A DNA stretch of 64,000 bases from Streptomyces sp. CB03234 (GCF_001905885.1 NZ_LIYH01000003.1:124001-188000), one strand, 5' to 3'. Positions 41,543 to 51,730 are shown, counted from the stretch's first letter. Numbers and translations are program-made. The notes: generated from the letters alone by a model not told the origin.

Positions 41543-42025
41543 CTAGAACAGGGCCCCGCTCTCGAAGGCGAGCAGGCGCTGCTTGCGGTCGAGGCCACCG
41601 CCGTAGCCGGTGAGGCCGCCGCTCGCGCCGATGACGCGGTGGCACGGGACGATGATCCCCACCGGGTTCTTGCCGTTGGCGAGGCCGACGGCGCGGGAGG
41701 CACCAGGTCTGCCGAGGGCCTCGGCCAGTTCGCCGTACGAACGGGTCTCGCCGTACGGGATCTTCCGCAGCCGCTCCCAGACGCCGCGCTGGAACGGCGT
41801 ACCGGCGAGGTCGAGCGGCAGGTCGAACTCGGTGAGTTCGCGCGCGTAGTAGGCGTCGAGCTGGCGGATCACCTCGCCGAAGGGGCGGGGGTCCGGATCG
41901 CCGAAGGACTCCTCCGGCGGGCGGTGGCGCTGGTCGGTCATGTAGAGGCCGCTGAGGACGCCGTCGGTGGCGACGAGGGTGAGCGGGCCGTACGGGCTGT
42001 CGGTGACGGTGTGCTGACGACGCAT
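41543..42025 (-). CDS. ogt: Methylated-DNA-protein cysteine S-methyltransferase
   Basis: This 160-residue suicide enzyme removes alkyl groups from O6-alkylguanine. The active-site motif VPCHRVIG is present, as are GTPFQRGVWERLRKIPYGET (helix-turn-helix DNA-binding region) and LTGYGGGLDRKQRLLAFE. It starts 12 bases after the Ada-AlkA gene stop in the same direction, so the two form an alkylation-repair operon. Confidence 0.95.
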   Translation of the reverse strand: MRRQHTVTDSPYGPLTLVATDGVLSGLYMTDQRHRPPEESFGDPDPRPFGEVIRQLDAYYARELTEFDLPLDLAGTPFQRGVWERLRKIPYGETRSYGELAEALGRPGASRAVGLANGKNPVGIIVPCHRVIGASGGLTGYGGGLDRKQRLLAFESGALF

Positions 42026-42037
42026 CGGTCGGCTTCC

Positions 42038-43558
42038 TTACGCGGGCAGGTGGTTGATGGGGTGGCTGTCGGTCGCCCACAGGTACTGGACGGCGTACGC
42101 GCGCCAGGGCCGCCAGGCGGCGGCGCGGGCCGTGAGCGCGGCGGGGGTGGAGGGCAGGCCGAGGCCCGCGGCGGCGCGCCGGACGCCCAGGTCGGTGGGG
42201 AGGAACGCGTCGGGGTCGCCCAGGGCGCGCATGGCGATCACCTCCACCGTCCAGGGGCCGAACCCGGGCAGCCGCCCGAGGTGGACGCGGGCCTCGTCCC
42301 AGTCGCTGTCCGGGCCGAGCCGGAGCGAGCCGTCGGCGAGGGCGCCGACGAGGGTGGTGAGCGTGGTGCGGCGGCTGCCCGGCAGGGCGAGCGCCTCGGG
42401 GTCGAGCGCGGCGAGCGCCTCGGGCGCCGGGAACAGGTGGGTGAGCCCGCCCTCGGGGTCGTCGACGAGTGTGCCGTGCGCGGCGACCAGCCGGGCCGCG
42501 TGGGTGCGGGCTGCGGCGGTGGAGACCTGCTGGCCGAGGACCGCGCGTACCGCGAACTCGGCGGCGTCGACGGTACGCGGGACCCGCCGGCCCGGCGCCT
42601 TGTCGACCAGCGGCGCGAGGAGGGGATCCGTACGGAGCTGGTCGTCGACCGCGACCGGGTCGGCGTCCAGGTCGAGCATCCAGCGGCAGCGGCTGATGGC
42701 GAGGGTGAGGTCGCGCAGGTCGGTGAGGGAGAGCCGGCAGGCGATGTGGTCGGGGTGCGGCGCGAGGGCGACGATGCCGTGGCCGTGCGGGAGGGTAAGG
42801 GTGCGCCGGTAGGCGCCGTCGCGCCACTCCTCCACGCCGGGGACGGCGGTGGCGGCCAGGTGGCCGAAGAGGTTGTCGGGGTTGAGGGGCGCGCGGTACG
42901 GCAGCCGTAGCGTGATGACACCCGGGGTCCGGGGCGTCCCCGCGACAGCCCGGGCGGCAGGGGTGCTGGCTGCAGGGGTGCTGGCTGCGCGGGTGCTGGT
43001 GGCGCGGGCGCGCAGCTCGCTCGGGGCGAGGGCGAAGACCTCGCGGACGGTGTCGTTGAAGGTGCGTACCGAGGAGAACCCGGCGGCGAACGCGACGTCC
43101 GCCATGGGCAGTCGGGTCGTCTCGATGAGGACGCGCGCGGTCTGGGCGCGCTGCGCGCGGGCCAGGGCGAGCGGTCCGGCACCGAGCTCGGCGAGCAGCT
43201 GGCGCTCGATCTGCCGGGTCGAGTAGCCGAGGCGGGCGGCCAGGCCCGGTACGCCCTCGCGGTCGACGATGCCGTCGCGGATGAGGCGCATGGCGCGGGC
43301 GACGGCGTCGGCGCGGGCGTTCCACTCGGGCGAGCCGGGGCTGGTGTCGGGCCGGCACCGTTTGCAGGCGCGGTATCCGGCCTGCTGGCAGGCGGCGGCG
43401 CTCGGGTAGAACACCATGTTCTCGGGCTTCGGCGGCACGACCGGGCAGCTGGGCCGGCAGTAGATGCGGGTGGTCAGGACGGCGGTGAAGAACCAGCCGT
43501 CGAAGCGGGCGTCCTTCGACTGGACGGCCCTCACGCAGCGCTCGGTGTCGGTGTGCAT
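42038..43558 (-). CDS. alkA: Ada-AlkA fusion: methyl-sensing AraC-type regulator and 3-methyladenine DNA glycosylase
   Basis: The 506-residue protein combines the Ada N-terminal zinc methyl-acceptor domain ([18 protein letters not shown]; about residues 10-80), an AraC-type DNA-binding domain ([34 protein letters not shown]), an Ala/Thr/Ser-rich linker encoded by a 15-bp repeat, and AlkA N-terminal plus HhH-GPD glycosylase domains ([43 protein letters not shown]). It senses methylphosphotriesters, activates the adaptive response, and excises alkylated purines. ATG 43558 gives the standard [12 protein letters not shown] start. Confidence 0.93.
   Translation of the reverse strand: MHTDTERCVRAVQSKDARFDGWFFTAVLTTRIYCRPSCPVVPPKPENMVFYPSAAACQQAGYRACKRCRPDTSPGSPEWNARADAVARAMRLIRDGIVDREGVPGLAARLGYSTRQIERQLLAELGAGPLALARAQRAQTARVLIETTRLPMADVAFAAGFSSVRTFNDTVREVFALAPSELRARATSTRAASTPAASTPAARAVAGTPRTPGVITLRLPYRAPLNPDNLFGHLAATAVPGVEEWRDGAYRRTLTLPHGHGIVALAPHPDHIACRLSLTDLRDLTLAISRCRWMLDLDADPVAVDDQLRTDPLLAPLVDKAPGRRVPRTVDAAEFAVRAVLGQQVSTAAARTHAARLVAAHGTLVDDPEGGLTHLFPAPEALAALDPEALALPGSRRTTLTTLVGALADGSLRLGPDSDWDEARVHLGRLPGFGPWTVEVIAMRALGDPDAFLPTDLGVRRAAAGLGLPSTPAALTARAAAWRPWRAYAVQYLWATDSHPINHLPA
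42957..43001. repeat. 15-bp tandem repeat in the Ada-AlkA linker
   Basis: Three copies of GCAGGGGTGCTGGCT (third degenerate) encode repeated Ala-Ser-Thr-Pro-Ala units in the linker between the AraC-type and glycosylase domains. Copy number can vary without breaking frame. Confidence 0.8.
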
Positions 43559-43664
43559 GGCTCCAGCATGGAAGACGGCCGACCGGTGGTGCTGGCGAGA
43601 ATGCGACATCAGCCTGGCGCTGCCAGCGATCCGCCGATTCCCGCACGGACCACTGTCACGACAT

Positions 43665-43675
43665 GAGATCATCTC
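43665..43675. promoter_or_regulatory. Dyad GAGAT-C-ATCTC in the alkA/P450 divergent region
   Basis: A perfect 11-base dyad centred in the 160-base region between the Ada-AlkA and P450 start codons. Regulator unknown. Confidence 0.3.
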
Positions 43676-43718
43676 GTCACGCCACGTCGCGCACGCTGAC
43701 CACGCAGGGGGACGGACG

Positions 43719-44930
43719 ATGACCGAGCGGATCCTGCTCGACCCTCACACCCGGGACCACCGGGCACAGTCGGAGACGCTGCGCCGGTGGGGTCCGGTGG
43801 CTCCGGCCGAGTGGCCGGGCGGGGTGCACTGCTGGGCGGTCGTGGGCCACGCCGAACTGGAGACCGTACTGACCGACCCGCGGTTCGCCCGCTCGCCCGC
43901 TCGCTGGCGGGCCCTGCGGGACGGGGAGATCCCGCCGGACTGGCCGATGCTGGCGCACCTCACACGGCAGTGGATGCTGACCGCCGACGGCGCCGATCAC
44001 CGGCGGCTGCGGCAGGCGGTGTCGGCGGCGTTCACGCCTCGCCGCGTCGAGGGGCTCACGCCAGCGATCACACGGACCGTCGACGCCCTGCTGGACGATC
44101 TGGCGGCAGCGGTGGCGGACGGTCCGGTCGACCTCCGCTCGGCCTACGCGCTGCCGCTTCCGCTGCGTACGCTCTGCGCCCTGTTCGGCATCCCGTCCGA
44201 GGACCGGCCGGCCGTCGTCGCGCTCGTGGGCCGGGCGTTTTCGCGGTCGGCGCTCACCCCGGAGGAGTCCGCCCGGCTGACCCGCGAGATCAACGCGTAC
44301 CTGGCGGATCTGGTGAAGAGCCGGTCCGCGGCGCCCGGCGACGACCTGGTGACCGACCTGCTGCGCGGGGACGCCGCCGGCCGCCTGTCGGAAGCGGAAC
44401 TGCTCGACACGCTGTGGCTGTTCCTGGGCGCCGGGTTCGAGACCACGGCCGGGGCCCTGGTCAACACGGCCCACGCCCTGCTCGCGCACCCCGAGGAGCT
44501 CCGCCGCGCCCTCAGCGGGGAGGTGGGCTGGGACACGGTCGTGGAGGAGGGCCTCCGCTACGACTCGAGCGTCTACGCCCTGCCCTTCGCGTTCCCCACG
44601 GAGGACGTGGAGCTGGGCGGCCGGTCACTGCGTGAGGGTGAGGCCCTGCTGCTGTGCTTCGCGGCCGCCAACCGGGACCCTCGGCGGGGCTCCGGCCGCT
44701 TCGAGCCCCGCCGCGACGGTGAGCGTGCCCGGCACCTCGGATTCGGGCACGGGCCGCACTTCTGCGTCGGCGCCCCGCTCGCCCGCCTCCAACTGCGCAT
44801 CGCCCTGGCGGCGTTGTTCGAGCGGTTCCCCGACCTCCGCCTCGCCGCCCCGCCCGCCCCACCGGTGCCCTCGCTCATCGCCAGCACGCCCAGCGCGCTG
44901 TACGTCACCGGTCAGTCGGCTCACCGGTAG
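43719..44930 (+). CDS. Cytochrome P450
   Basis: This 403-residue soluble bacterial P450 has the oxygen-binding I-helix motif GAGFETTAG, the K-helix ExxR (EEGLRYDSS), and the haem-binding loop [15 protein letters not shown] with Cys349 as ligand. The ATG at 43719 follows AGGGGG. No ferredoxin, reductase or biosynthetic genes are next to it, so the substrate cannot be guessed; it must use redox partners encoded elsewhere. Its 3' end overlaps the convergent small secreted protein gene by 10 bases. Confidence 0.93.
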   Translation: MTERILLDPHTRDHRAQSETLRRWGPVAPAEWPGGVHCWAVVGHAELETVLTDPRFARSPARWRALRDGEIPPDWPMLAHLTRQWMLTADGADHRRLRQAVSAAFTPRRVEGLTPAITRTVDALLDDLAAAVADGPVDLRSAYALPLPLRTLCALFGIPSEDRPAVVALVGRAFSRSALTPEESARLTREINAYLADLVKSRSAAPGDDLVTDLLRGDAAGRLSEAELLDTLWLFLGAGFETTAGALVNTAHALLAHPEELRRALSGEVGWDTVVEEGLRYDSSVYALPFAFPTEDVELGGRSLREGEALLLCFAAANRDPRRGSGRFEPRRDGERARHLGFGHGPHFCVGAPLARLQLRIALAALFERFPDLRLAAPPAPPVPSLIASTPSALYVTGQSAHR

Positions 44931-45331
44931 CTCATGCAGAGGCTGTCCACCGGGCAGAACATGACATACGCGGCGTTGTGGCCGGACGACACCCTCACGG
45001 GGTTCGGGTCGGGACCGTAGTTGATGTACGACCCGGGGTCGGGTGTGACGGTCAGGGTGACCGATGTCCCGACCGGGAAGCTCGCGGAGCAGGAGCCGGT
45101 CGGGTCCTGTTGCGGTGTGGACCCGTACGGATCGGCCGCCGCCTGGTGGCAGTTGATCCCGGCCGGGGTGCTGGTGACGGTTCCACCGCCCCATCCGTCG
45201 CTGACCCACACATACAGCCGGCCCTGCTGCGTCTGGGCCTGGACGGGAGCGGCGGTGCCCAGCGTGGCCGTCGTGACGAGCACGGCGGCGTCCGGGGCCG
45301 TACGCCCGGCGTGGGTGGGGTTGGTGCTCAT
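44921..45331 (-). CDS. Small secreted protein of unknown function
   Basis: This 136-residue protein has a signal-like N-terminus ([18 protein letters not shown]) and a mature part rich in Thr, Ser, Gly, with repeated [14 protein letters not shown] strands and four or five Cys ([27 protein letters not shown]) that could form disulfides. The ATG at 45331 follows GGGAG at 7 bases. I do not recognise a family; the beta-strand pattern resembles small bacterial Ig-like or InlB-B-like modules. Confidence 0.65.
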   Translation of the reverse strand: MSTNPTHAGRTAPDAAVLVTTATLGTAAPVQAQTQQGRLYVWVSDGWGGGTVTSTPAGINCHQAAADPYGSTPQQDPTGSCSASFPVGTSVTLTVTPDPGSYINYGPDPNPVRVSSGHNAAYVMFCPVDSLCMSYR

Positions 45332-45356
45332 GAGTGGCTCCCTGCCCTGTCCATGA

Positions 45357-45629
45357 TCACGCTGCGGTGGGGTACGCGTGCGGGTCCAGGACGGTGATCA
45401 GATGGATCACCTCCACGGGCAGTCCCGCCCGGCGGGCCGCCTTGCGGACCGCTTCCGGACTCGACGCCTCGCACAGGCAGTAGACCCGGTGGTCGTCCTC
45501 GGTCACGTAACTGTGCAACCAGACCACTTCGGTACCGCTGTTGGCCTCGACGATGGCCTGCACCGGCCTGCCGGCCAGGAAGTCGGCGATTCCCTCGCGG
45601 AAGTAGTGTTCGACCAGATAGCGGGGCAT
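45357..45629 (-). CDS. DUF4242 domain-containing protein
   Basis: The 90-residue protein matches the DUF4242/SCO4226-like group (RYLVEHYFREGIADF, VVWLHSYVTEDDHRVYC, ASSPEAVRKAARRAGLPVE, ITVLDPHAY). SCO4226 of S. coelicolor is reported as a nickel-binding dimeric ferredoxin-like-fold protein; His, Cys and Asp residues here could bind metal, but this is not established. Start ATG 45629 gives the usual MPRYL beginning; ATG 45641 is an alternative. It follows the LAL regulator gene in the same direction by about 130 bases. Confidence 0.8.
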   Translation of the reverse strand: MPRYLVEHYFREGIADFLAGRPVQAIVEANSGTEVVWLHSYVTEDDHRVYCLCEASSPEAVRKAARRAGLPVEVIHLITVLDPHAYPTAA

Positions 45630-45760
45630 CGGACATCCCATCGTCGATCACGTGGAATTCGCGTGTGGAATCACGCTAAAGCCGAGCCGGGGCGGGGACA
45701 TCGGGCAGCGCACCCCAGCTTTCACCGGCCGGACCCCAGATACGCGCCGCCACGGCCCGA

Positions 45761-48352
45761 TCACTCATCGGCAGCCGGCTGGGAGTCCAGCTTGCGCAGC
45801 GCCTCGGCTCGGCTGTGAACTCCGAGTTTGCGCAGGATCGCGGTGACGTGATGGCCGGCGGTCTTGGGAGTGATGAACAGCCGGGCGGCGATGTCCGGCC
45901 CGGACAGCCCCTCCCTCAGCAGATCGACGATCTCCTGCTCGCGCGCGGTCAAGCCGTACTGATGGGCCCGCGTGGCCGCGCGGGGACCGCGGGTTCCCAG
46001 CCGGACCCCCAGCTCCTTCAGCCGGGTACGCCCACGGACGACGGCGGCCCGGGCACCGAGGGCGTCGAAGCCGGCCACCGCCTCGGCCACCGCTTCCGGG
46101 TCACCCGCGAGTCGAGCCAGCGCCGCGTCGTACGGGCAGCCCAGCCGCTGCCATGCCGTGGCGGCGGCGGCCCAGTCCCCGGCCAGCTCCAGCGCGAAGG
46201 GCCCCGCAGCCGAATCGGCGGGTGGCCGGCCTCCGGCCAGCCGGACCCAGCGGGCGCAGGCGCCGGCCGCCCAGGGATCGTGATCCTGGCCGGCCGGGGG
46301 CAGCCCGCGCGTCGCCTCCGCGATCGCCGCCGCGTCGTCTCCCGCCAGCCAGGCCGCTTCCGCCCGGGCCTCCCACACCGGCCCCATCCGGACCAGGTCG
46401 CTCGGCTCGCCGAGGGTCGCGGCCTCGTCGAGCAGCGGGCGGACCTCGGGATCTCCGCGCCGGGCACGGACGAGGGCGAGCGCGAGCAGGGGGAAGATCC
46501 GGCTCACGGGCGGCAGCGACCTGAGGGGCAGTACCGCCGCGGCCTCCTCCGCCGCCTCGTCCCATGCCCCCTGGTGGACCTGGCCCATCGCCCGGGCGCC
46601 ACGGAGGTAGTCGAGGAACATGTCGAGGTCGTAGTCGCGGCAGAAGGCGACCGCCCGCCGGTCGTAGTCCCGCGCCCGGCCGAAGTCGCGGTGGACCATG
46701 GCGACCGCCGAGATGACCGGGCCGAACATCCCGGCGTGCTCGACCAGGCGCTGCGCCGCGGCCTGCTGCCAGACGTCCTCCAGCTCCTCCCACCCACGGT
46801 CCTCACGCAGCACCGTGGCGATCGCGGCGTGGAACCGCGCGCGCAGCACCAGACCCGCGTCGCCGATGTGCCGGCCCGCCTCGACGGCCCGCTCCGCGTG
46901 GGCGGCCGTCGTCGCCACGTCGCAGTCGAAGCTCGCCTGCTCGGCCACGTTGAGGTGCGCCCGCCCGAGCTCCAGCGTCGGGCCGCCCCGCTCCAGCAGC
47001 CGGACCGCCTCGATCCCGCGCTCCCGCGCCTCCCGGTTCCGGCCGAGCAGCCAGAGCATGTACGAGGACCAGCGGAGGTCGTCCCCCTCGTGCGGTACGT
47101 CGTTCATGGCGTGCCGGAGGCGCCCCGCCGCCTCCCACGACTCGATCGCGTCCGGGACGAGACCCGTCATGTACGACGCGAAGGCGTGCCCCTCCAGCAG
47201 CGTCGCCCGCTGCGCCTCCGGGGCGGCACCGGCGTGGCGCAGCGCCCGGGCGAACTGGGCCGCCGCCTCACGGTGGGCCGCCAGCCCCGACGCGTGCGCC
47301 GCTGCGGCGGGCGCGTACGCCAGGACCGCCTCCGCGTCACCCGCCTCGGCCGCGTGGTAGGCCAGGCGGGAGGGGTTCGGCGCCGGACCGGTGGTGGAGG
47401 ACCGCAGCGCGCCCAGCACCAGCGCGTGGAGCCGTCGGCGACGGATACCGGGGATGGAGTCCAGGACCGCGCCCCTGACCAGTTCGTGCCGGAACGCCAG
47501 CCGCGTCCCCGCTGCCTCCAGCACGCCCACCGCGAGCACCTCGTCGACCGCGGTCTCCGCGTCCGCCACGATGTCGCCGAGCAGGTCGATCGGGGCGCTG
47601 GGCCCGGCCACGGCCGCGGCCTCCACCACATCGCGGGCGTGCGTGCGCAGCCGACCGAGCCGGCCGATCACGGCCTCGCGGACCGTCGCGGGGATGCCGG
47701 GTTCCGGGGCGGCCAGCACCTCGGTGACGAAGAACGGGTTGCCGCCGGTGATCGCGTGCAGCGCGGCCGGATCGTGCGGCCCCCCGGCCGCCATCCGGGC
47801 GACCGCGGAGCGGCTCAGCGGCTCCAGGTCGTACCGGGCCAGCGCCGGACAGCCGGTCAGGTCGCCGAGTACGACGGCCAGCGGGTGCAGCGGGCCCACC
47901 TCGTCGTCGCGGTAGGTCACCAGCAGCATCGCCCGTGTCGTCTCGATCCGCCGGGACACGAACCGGAGCAGGTCGAAGGTGGCGCCGTCGGCCCAGTGGA
48001 CGTCCTCGCAGACCAGAAGCGTGGCGTCCGGGCCCTGGCGCAGGGTGTGCAGCAGGGACCGGAAGACGGCCGGGCTCCCGGCACCGGCCGCGAGCGCCTC
48101 CTCCACCTCAGGGCCCAGATCCGCGGCCACGTCGACCAGCGGTCCCAACGGGCGGGGAGTGCTGAGCGGGTCGCAATGGCCGACGAGCACCCGCACGCGT
48201 CCCCGCGCCCGTTTTGCGAGGGCGCGCACCACCGCGGTCTTGCCGATGCCCGCCTCGCCACGGAGCAGGACCACCCGGCCCCGGCCGCGCACCGCCTCGC
48301 CGATGTGCTCCTCCAGCGCCTCCAGGACGCCGGCCCGCTCCAACAGCTCCAT
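45761..48352 (-). CDS. LAL-type (large ATP-binding) LuxR family regulator
   Basis: This 863-residue regulator has an N-terminal AAA/NB-ARC-like ATPase (Walker A RGEAGIGKTAVV near residue 35, Walker B TLLVCEDVHWAD), a long TPR-like helical middle, and a C-terminal LuxR helix-turn-helix (LTAREQEIVDLLREGLSGPD, ARLFITPKTAGHHVTAILRK). LAL proteins activate secondary metabolism or sugar use in Streptomyces. Start ATG 48352 or GTG 48358; neither has a clear ribosome binding site. Target genes may be the adjacent DUF4242 and secreted-protein genes, but that is a guess. Confidence 0.9.
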   Translation of the reverse strand: MELLERAGVLEALEEHIGEAVRGRGRVVLLRGEAGIGKTAVVRALAKRARGRVRVLVGHCDPLSTPRPLGPLVDVAADLGPEVEEALAAGAGSPAVFRSLLHTLRQGPDATLLVCEDVHWADGATFDLLRFVSRRIETTRAMLLVTYRDDEVGPLHPLAVVLGDLTGCPALARYDLEPLSRSAVARMAAGGPHDPAALHAITGGNPFFVTEVLAAPEPGIPATVREAVIGRLGRLRTHARDVVEAAAVAGPSAPIDLLGDIVADAETAVDEVLAVGVLEAAGTRLAFRHELVRGAVLDSIPGIRRRRLHALVLGALRSSTTGPAPNPSRLAYHAAEAGDAEAVLAYAPAAAAHASGLAAHREAAAQFARALRHAGAAPEAQRATLLEGHAFASYMTGLVPDAIESWEAAGRLRHAMNDVPHEGDDLRWSSYMLWLLGRNREARERGIEAVRLLERGGPTLELGRAHLNVAEQASFDCDVATTAAHAERAVEAGRHIGDAGLVLRARFHAAIATVLREDRGWEELEDVWQQAAAQRLVEHAGMFGPVISAVAMVHRDFGRARDYDRRAVAFCRDYDLDMFLDYLRGARAMGQVHQGAWDEAAEEAAAVLPLRSLPPVSRIFPLLALALVRARRGDPEVRPLLDEAATLGEPSDLVRMGPVWEARAEAAWLAGDDAAAIAEATRGLPPAGQDHDPWAAGACARWVRLAGGRPPADSAAGPFALELAGDWAAAATAWQRLGCPYDAALARLAGDPEAVAEAVAGFDALGARAAVVRGRTRLKELGVRLGTRGPRAATRAHQYGLTAREQEIVDLLREGLSGPDIAARLFITPKTAGHHVTAILRKLGVHSRAEALRKLDSQPAADE

Positions 48353-48455
48353 GGTCACGGCGTATCACGACAGCCGGTGCCGGTCGAGTCGTCGACCGGT
48401 GCTCGGACCACGAGGCCGGCCGGGGGGGGCGACCCCGCGGGTGGCGGGGGTCGGT

Positions 48456-49973
48456 TCACGGCAGCCGGCCGGACGTACGGGCCGCCCGCAGGGCGAGCCA
48501 TACCTCGGTGGTGTCCGCCGTCGAGGAGAGGTTCCTGCCGGTCATCGCGGCGAAGCGGCGCAGCCGGTAGAGCAGGGTATTGGGGTGGATGTGCAGGGCC
48601 CGGGCCGCGTCCTCGGTGGACCGGTCGCGCTCCAGCCAGGTGAGGGCGGAGACGACCAGTGCGCTGCCGTGCTCGGTGTCGTACCGCAGCGCCGCACCCA
48701 GCACGTGTTCCACCAGCCCGTGCAGGACGGCGGGGTCCTCGTGCAGCCACCGGTCCGTCGTGTCGTCGCTACAGGAGACCAGCGGTCTGTCCGATGCCCG
48801 TGCCCGGGTGAGTGCGAGACAGGCTTCGCGTCGGGGCACCCCGAGCGAGCTGCCGGGGGCGAAGGGGCGTGAGACTCCGGCTCTCGTACGCGGCACGGCC
48901 GCCAGGTCACCGAGCGCCGGTGGGGAGTCGGGGATGAGCACGTACAGCCCCTCATGGCGGCGCAGCATCAGGTACGGCACGGCTGCTTCGTCGAGGGTCT
49001 GTACCACCACGGCGTCGTCCAGTGGAGCGTCCTCCTCGCCGTCGAGTACGGCCAGGAGGACGCGCTCCTCCGGGCCGAAGCCCAGCCGGGTCAGGTGCCG
49101 GCGTGCGGTGTCCGGGTCCAGGACGTCCTCCATGAGTTCCGCGAGGGTCTCCGCCCCCTGGCGGCGCAGTGTTTCGCGTTCGTGGCGGACCATGGAGAGC
49201 TGGAGTGCCGCGACGGTCGCGATGTGCTGGACGACGCCGAGTCCCGCCGGCCGTATGCGTGTCACCGGTCCGTCGCCCCGGCGCTCCAGGGCCAGGAGGT
49301 ATCCGGCGGGACCGCCCGGCGCCGGTACCGGCAGGACGTAGCCGCCGGGGACGGTCGGGGCCGGGTCGGGTGAGCTCGGCAGGAGTGCCCCGTGCCGCGA
49401 GTCGGGTACGGGGACGCCGGCCAGCAGGGGGCCTCCCTGGCGTGTGCAGAGGTAGAGGGAGTAGCCGGACAACTGCTCGAGCCGGCGGAAGAGTTCCGCG
49501 GCGGTGAGGCCCTCCGCGGCGAGCCAGCGCAGCGCTCCGAAGACCTGCACCTGGGCGCTCAGCCGCTGCCGGGCGTCGGCCTGCGCGGCGGCCGCGACCT
49601 CCTGCGCCACCGCGATGAACGGTACTTGCAAGGGCAACTCCAGTACGGGCAGGGCTCTTTCCTCTGCGGCCGCCAGGAAGGCCCGGCGCAGCGGCGGTAC
49701 GTGCAAGTGGGCGGAGAGCGCGAGCGCGGCCACGCCCGCGGAGTGGAGCCGCTCGACGTACGCGCACTGCCGGACGGAGCTCCGCGGTATCGCGATCCCC
49801 GTCGTCATGATGAGCTCCGCGCCGAGGAGCCACGGGGTCGGGTCCTCCAGCTCGCTCACGTGCGCCCAGGCCACCGGCCGGTCGAGCCCCGACTCGCCGG
49901 CGAGGACACGCAACTGGAGGGCCGGCGAACGTACCAGGTCGCGGACCAGGAGGGGAGCTGCCGTCGCGCTCAT
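48456..49973 (-). CDS. PucR family transcriptional regulator
   Basis: The 505-residue protein has the full PucR layout: N-terminal purine-catabolism domain (LLVRDLVRSPALQLRVLAG, LEDPTPWLLGAELIMTTG), a GGDEF-like middle, and the C-terminal helix-turn-helix (EDAARALHIHPNTLLYRLRR). PucR proteins regulate purine, uracil or amide use. It is divergent from an NCS1 nucleobase permease gene, which it probably controls. ATG 49973 is chosen by alignment to the domain start; upstream frame extension to 50099 is less likely. Confidence 0.9.
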   Translation of the reverse strand: MSATAAPLLVRDLVRSPALQLRVLAGESGLDRPVAWAHVSELEDPTPWLLGAELIMTTGIAIPRSSVRQCAYVERLHSAGVAALALSAHLHVPPLRRAFLAAAEERALPVLELPLQVPFIAVAQEVAAAAQADARQRLSAQVQVFGALRWLAAEGLTAAELFRRLEQLSGYSLYLCTRQGGPLLAGVPVPDSRHGALLPSSPDPAPTVPGGYVLPVPAPGGPAGYLLALERRGDGPVTRIRPAGLGVVQHIATVAALQLSMVRHERETLRRQGAETLAELMEDVLDPDTARRHLTRLGFGPEERVLLAVLDGEEDAPLDDAVVVQTLDEAAVPYLMLRRHEGLYVLIPDSPPALGDLAAVPRTRAGVSRPFAPGSSLGVPRREACLALTRARASDRPLVSCSDDTTDRWLHEDPAVLHGLVEHVLGAALRYDTEHGSALVVSALTWLERDRSTEDAARALHIHPNTLLYRLRRFAAMTGRNLSSTADTTEVWLALRAARTSGRLP

Positions 49974-50188
49974 CGAGCACATGCTGCATGGCGGCGACCC
50001 ATAACGGAAGAGGGGCGGGTTCGAACGTTGCACAAGTGCGAGATGCACGGGGAATGGTGGCGGCGCACAAAGAAGGGCGCTGCTCTTTGAGCGCCGCACA
50101 ATTGCCGCCCGCCCGGCGCCGACCGCACACTCTGGCTTCCGGTTCCGGGCGATGAGCGCCTCGGAGCGACCGAATACCGGGAGGGTCC

Positions 50189-51730
50189 ATGGCGGTGAAG
50201 CCTCCGCAGCGCCCCCTCGCCGAGCACAGCGGCGCGGATCCCATCGATGCCATCGATTCCATCGAGGCCATCGAAAGCCTGTCCATCCAGCACGTTCCCT
50301 TCGCCGAACGGCACGGAAAGCTGTGGAAGCAGGGCCCCTTCTGGTTCCAGGGGAACTTCCAGCCCTTCACGCTGTCGCTCGGTTTCATCGGCCCCGGCCT
50401 GGGGCTGTCCGTCGGGTGGACCGTACTGGCCAGTGCGCTGGGGCTGTTGGTGGGCACGTTCTTCATGGCCTTCCACGCCAGCCAGGGCCCTCAGCTGGGG
50501 CTTCCGCAGATGATCCAGTCGCGGGGCCAGTTCGGCCACCGGGGAGTGATCGTGCCCCTGGCGGCGACGCTCTTCACCTTCGTCGGCTTCAACGTCGTCG
50601 ACACGATCATCATCGGCAACGGCCTCCAGTCGGTCTTCGGCTGGGACGCGACCCTCCTCGGCATCGGCGTCACCGTCATCGCCGTGGTGCTGGCCGTGTA
50701 CGGGCACGACTGGCTGCACCGGGCGTTCCAGGTGCTGTTCTGGTGCTCGGCGCCCTGCTGGCTGCTGCTCTCGGTGGGCATCCTCACCGGCCGGGTGGCC
50801 GGCCCGGCGGACGCCGCCGCGGACGGCGGTGGTTTCACGCTGGTCGCCTTCATGGTGCAGTTCACCGCTGCGGCGGGCTACAACATCTCGTACGCCCCCT
50901 ACGTCTCGGACTACTCGCGCTATCTGCCGCGCGACACCCCGACGCCCCGCATCATCGCCTCGGTGTTCGGCGGCGCGGCCGGTTCGCCGATGTGGCTCAT
51001 CCCCATCGGCGCGTGGATGGCCGCCACCCTCGGCGTGACGGACCCGCTGGCCGGCATCCGCGCCGCGGGCGACCAGGTGGTGGGCGGCCTCGGCGCCGTC
51101 CTGACGCTGCTGTCGGTGCTGGCGCTGGTCGCCACCATGGGGCTCAACGCCTACAGCGGCATGCTCACCGTGCTCACCGGGGTCGACTCGATCCGCCCGC
51201 TCCGGCCGGGACGGCGTGCCCGGGTGCTCACCATCAGCGGCCTCGGCGTCGTCTGGTGCGCCGTGGGCCTCAGCGTCTCGGCCGACTTCTCCACGGCACT
51301 GGGCAACGCCCTGCTGCTCATGCTGTACCTGCTGATCCCGTGGACCGCGGTGAACCTCGTCGACTACTTCTTCGTCCGGCGCGGCCACTACGCCATCACC
51401 CACCTGTTCCGGCCCGACGGCATCTACGGCACCTGGGCGTGGCGCGGCCTGCTCGCCTACGGCGTGGGCCTGGTCCTGATGGTGCCCTTCATGGTGGTGG
51501 GCCCCTTCACCGGGCCCGTGGCGGAGGCGCTCGGCCGGGTCGACGTGGCGTTCGTGGTGGGGCTCGCCGTATCGGGCCTCTTGTACTACGCCCTGACCCG
51601 TCGGCTGGACCTGACCGCCGAGGAGCCCGCCGTGGCCGCCAGCGAACGCGAACTGGCCGAGCAGGAGCCGGGAGTCGCCGCCGACGGCTCACGTACCCCC
51701 GCGCCGCACACAGTCGAGGTGGACGGATGA
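50189..51730 (+). CDS. NCS1 family purine/cytosine-type permease
   Basis: The 513-residue membrane protein has about 12 hydrophobic segments and NCS1 hallmarks: SLSIQHVPFAERHGKLWKQG before the first helix, FHASQGPQLGLPQMIQSRGQFG, AAGYNISYAPYVSDYSRYLP and NLVDYFFVRRGHY. It likely imports a nucleobase or related compound. The N-terminus has a short 9-bp DNA repeat (codons for Asp-Ala-Ile, Asp-Ser-Ile, Glu-Ala-Ile, Glu-Ser). The ATG at 50189 follows GGGAGGG. The lysyl-oxidase-like gene follows closely. Confidence 0.92.
   Translation: MAVKPPQRPLAEHSGADPIDAIDSIEAIESLSIQHVPFAERHGKLWKQGPFWFQGNFQPFTLSLGFIGPGLGLSVGWTVLASALGLLVGTFFMAFHASQGPQLGLPQMIQSRGQFGHRGVIVPLAATLFTFVGFNVVDTIIIGNGLQSVFGWDATLLGIGVTVIAVVLAVYGHDWLHRAFQVLFWCSAPCWLLLSVGILTGRVAGPADAAADGGGFTLVAFMVQFTAAAGYNISYAPYVSDYSRYLPRDTPTPRIIASVFGGAAGSPMWLIPIGAWMAATLGVTDPLAGIRAAGDQVVGGLGAVLTLLSVLALVATMGLNAYSGMLTVLTGVDSIRPLRPGRRARVLTISGLGVVWCAVGLSVSADFSTALGNALLLMLYLLIPWTAVNLVDYFFVRRGHYAITHLFRPDGIYGTWAWRGLLAYGVGLVLMVPFMVVGPFTGPVAEALGRVDVAFVVGLAVSGLLYYALTRRLDLTAEEPAVAASERELAEQEPGVAADGSRTPAPHTVEVDG

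Noticed and set aside
43719..44930. Secondary-metabolite biosynthetic cluster around the P450
   Set aside because: No synthase, tailoring partners, transporter or resistance gene adjoins it; neighbours are DNA repair and regulators.
48422..48429. G8 homopolymer as phase-variation switch
   Set aside because: It lies in the spacer between two genes, not in a coding frame or promoter spacer, and such runs arise easily at this GC content.
45815..48643. 942-codon open frame on the plus strand
   Set aside because: Antisense shadow of the LAL regulator, rich in Arg/Gln/Gly with no domain signature.
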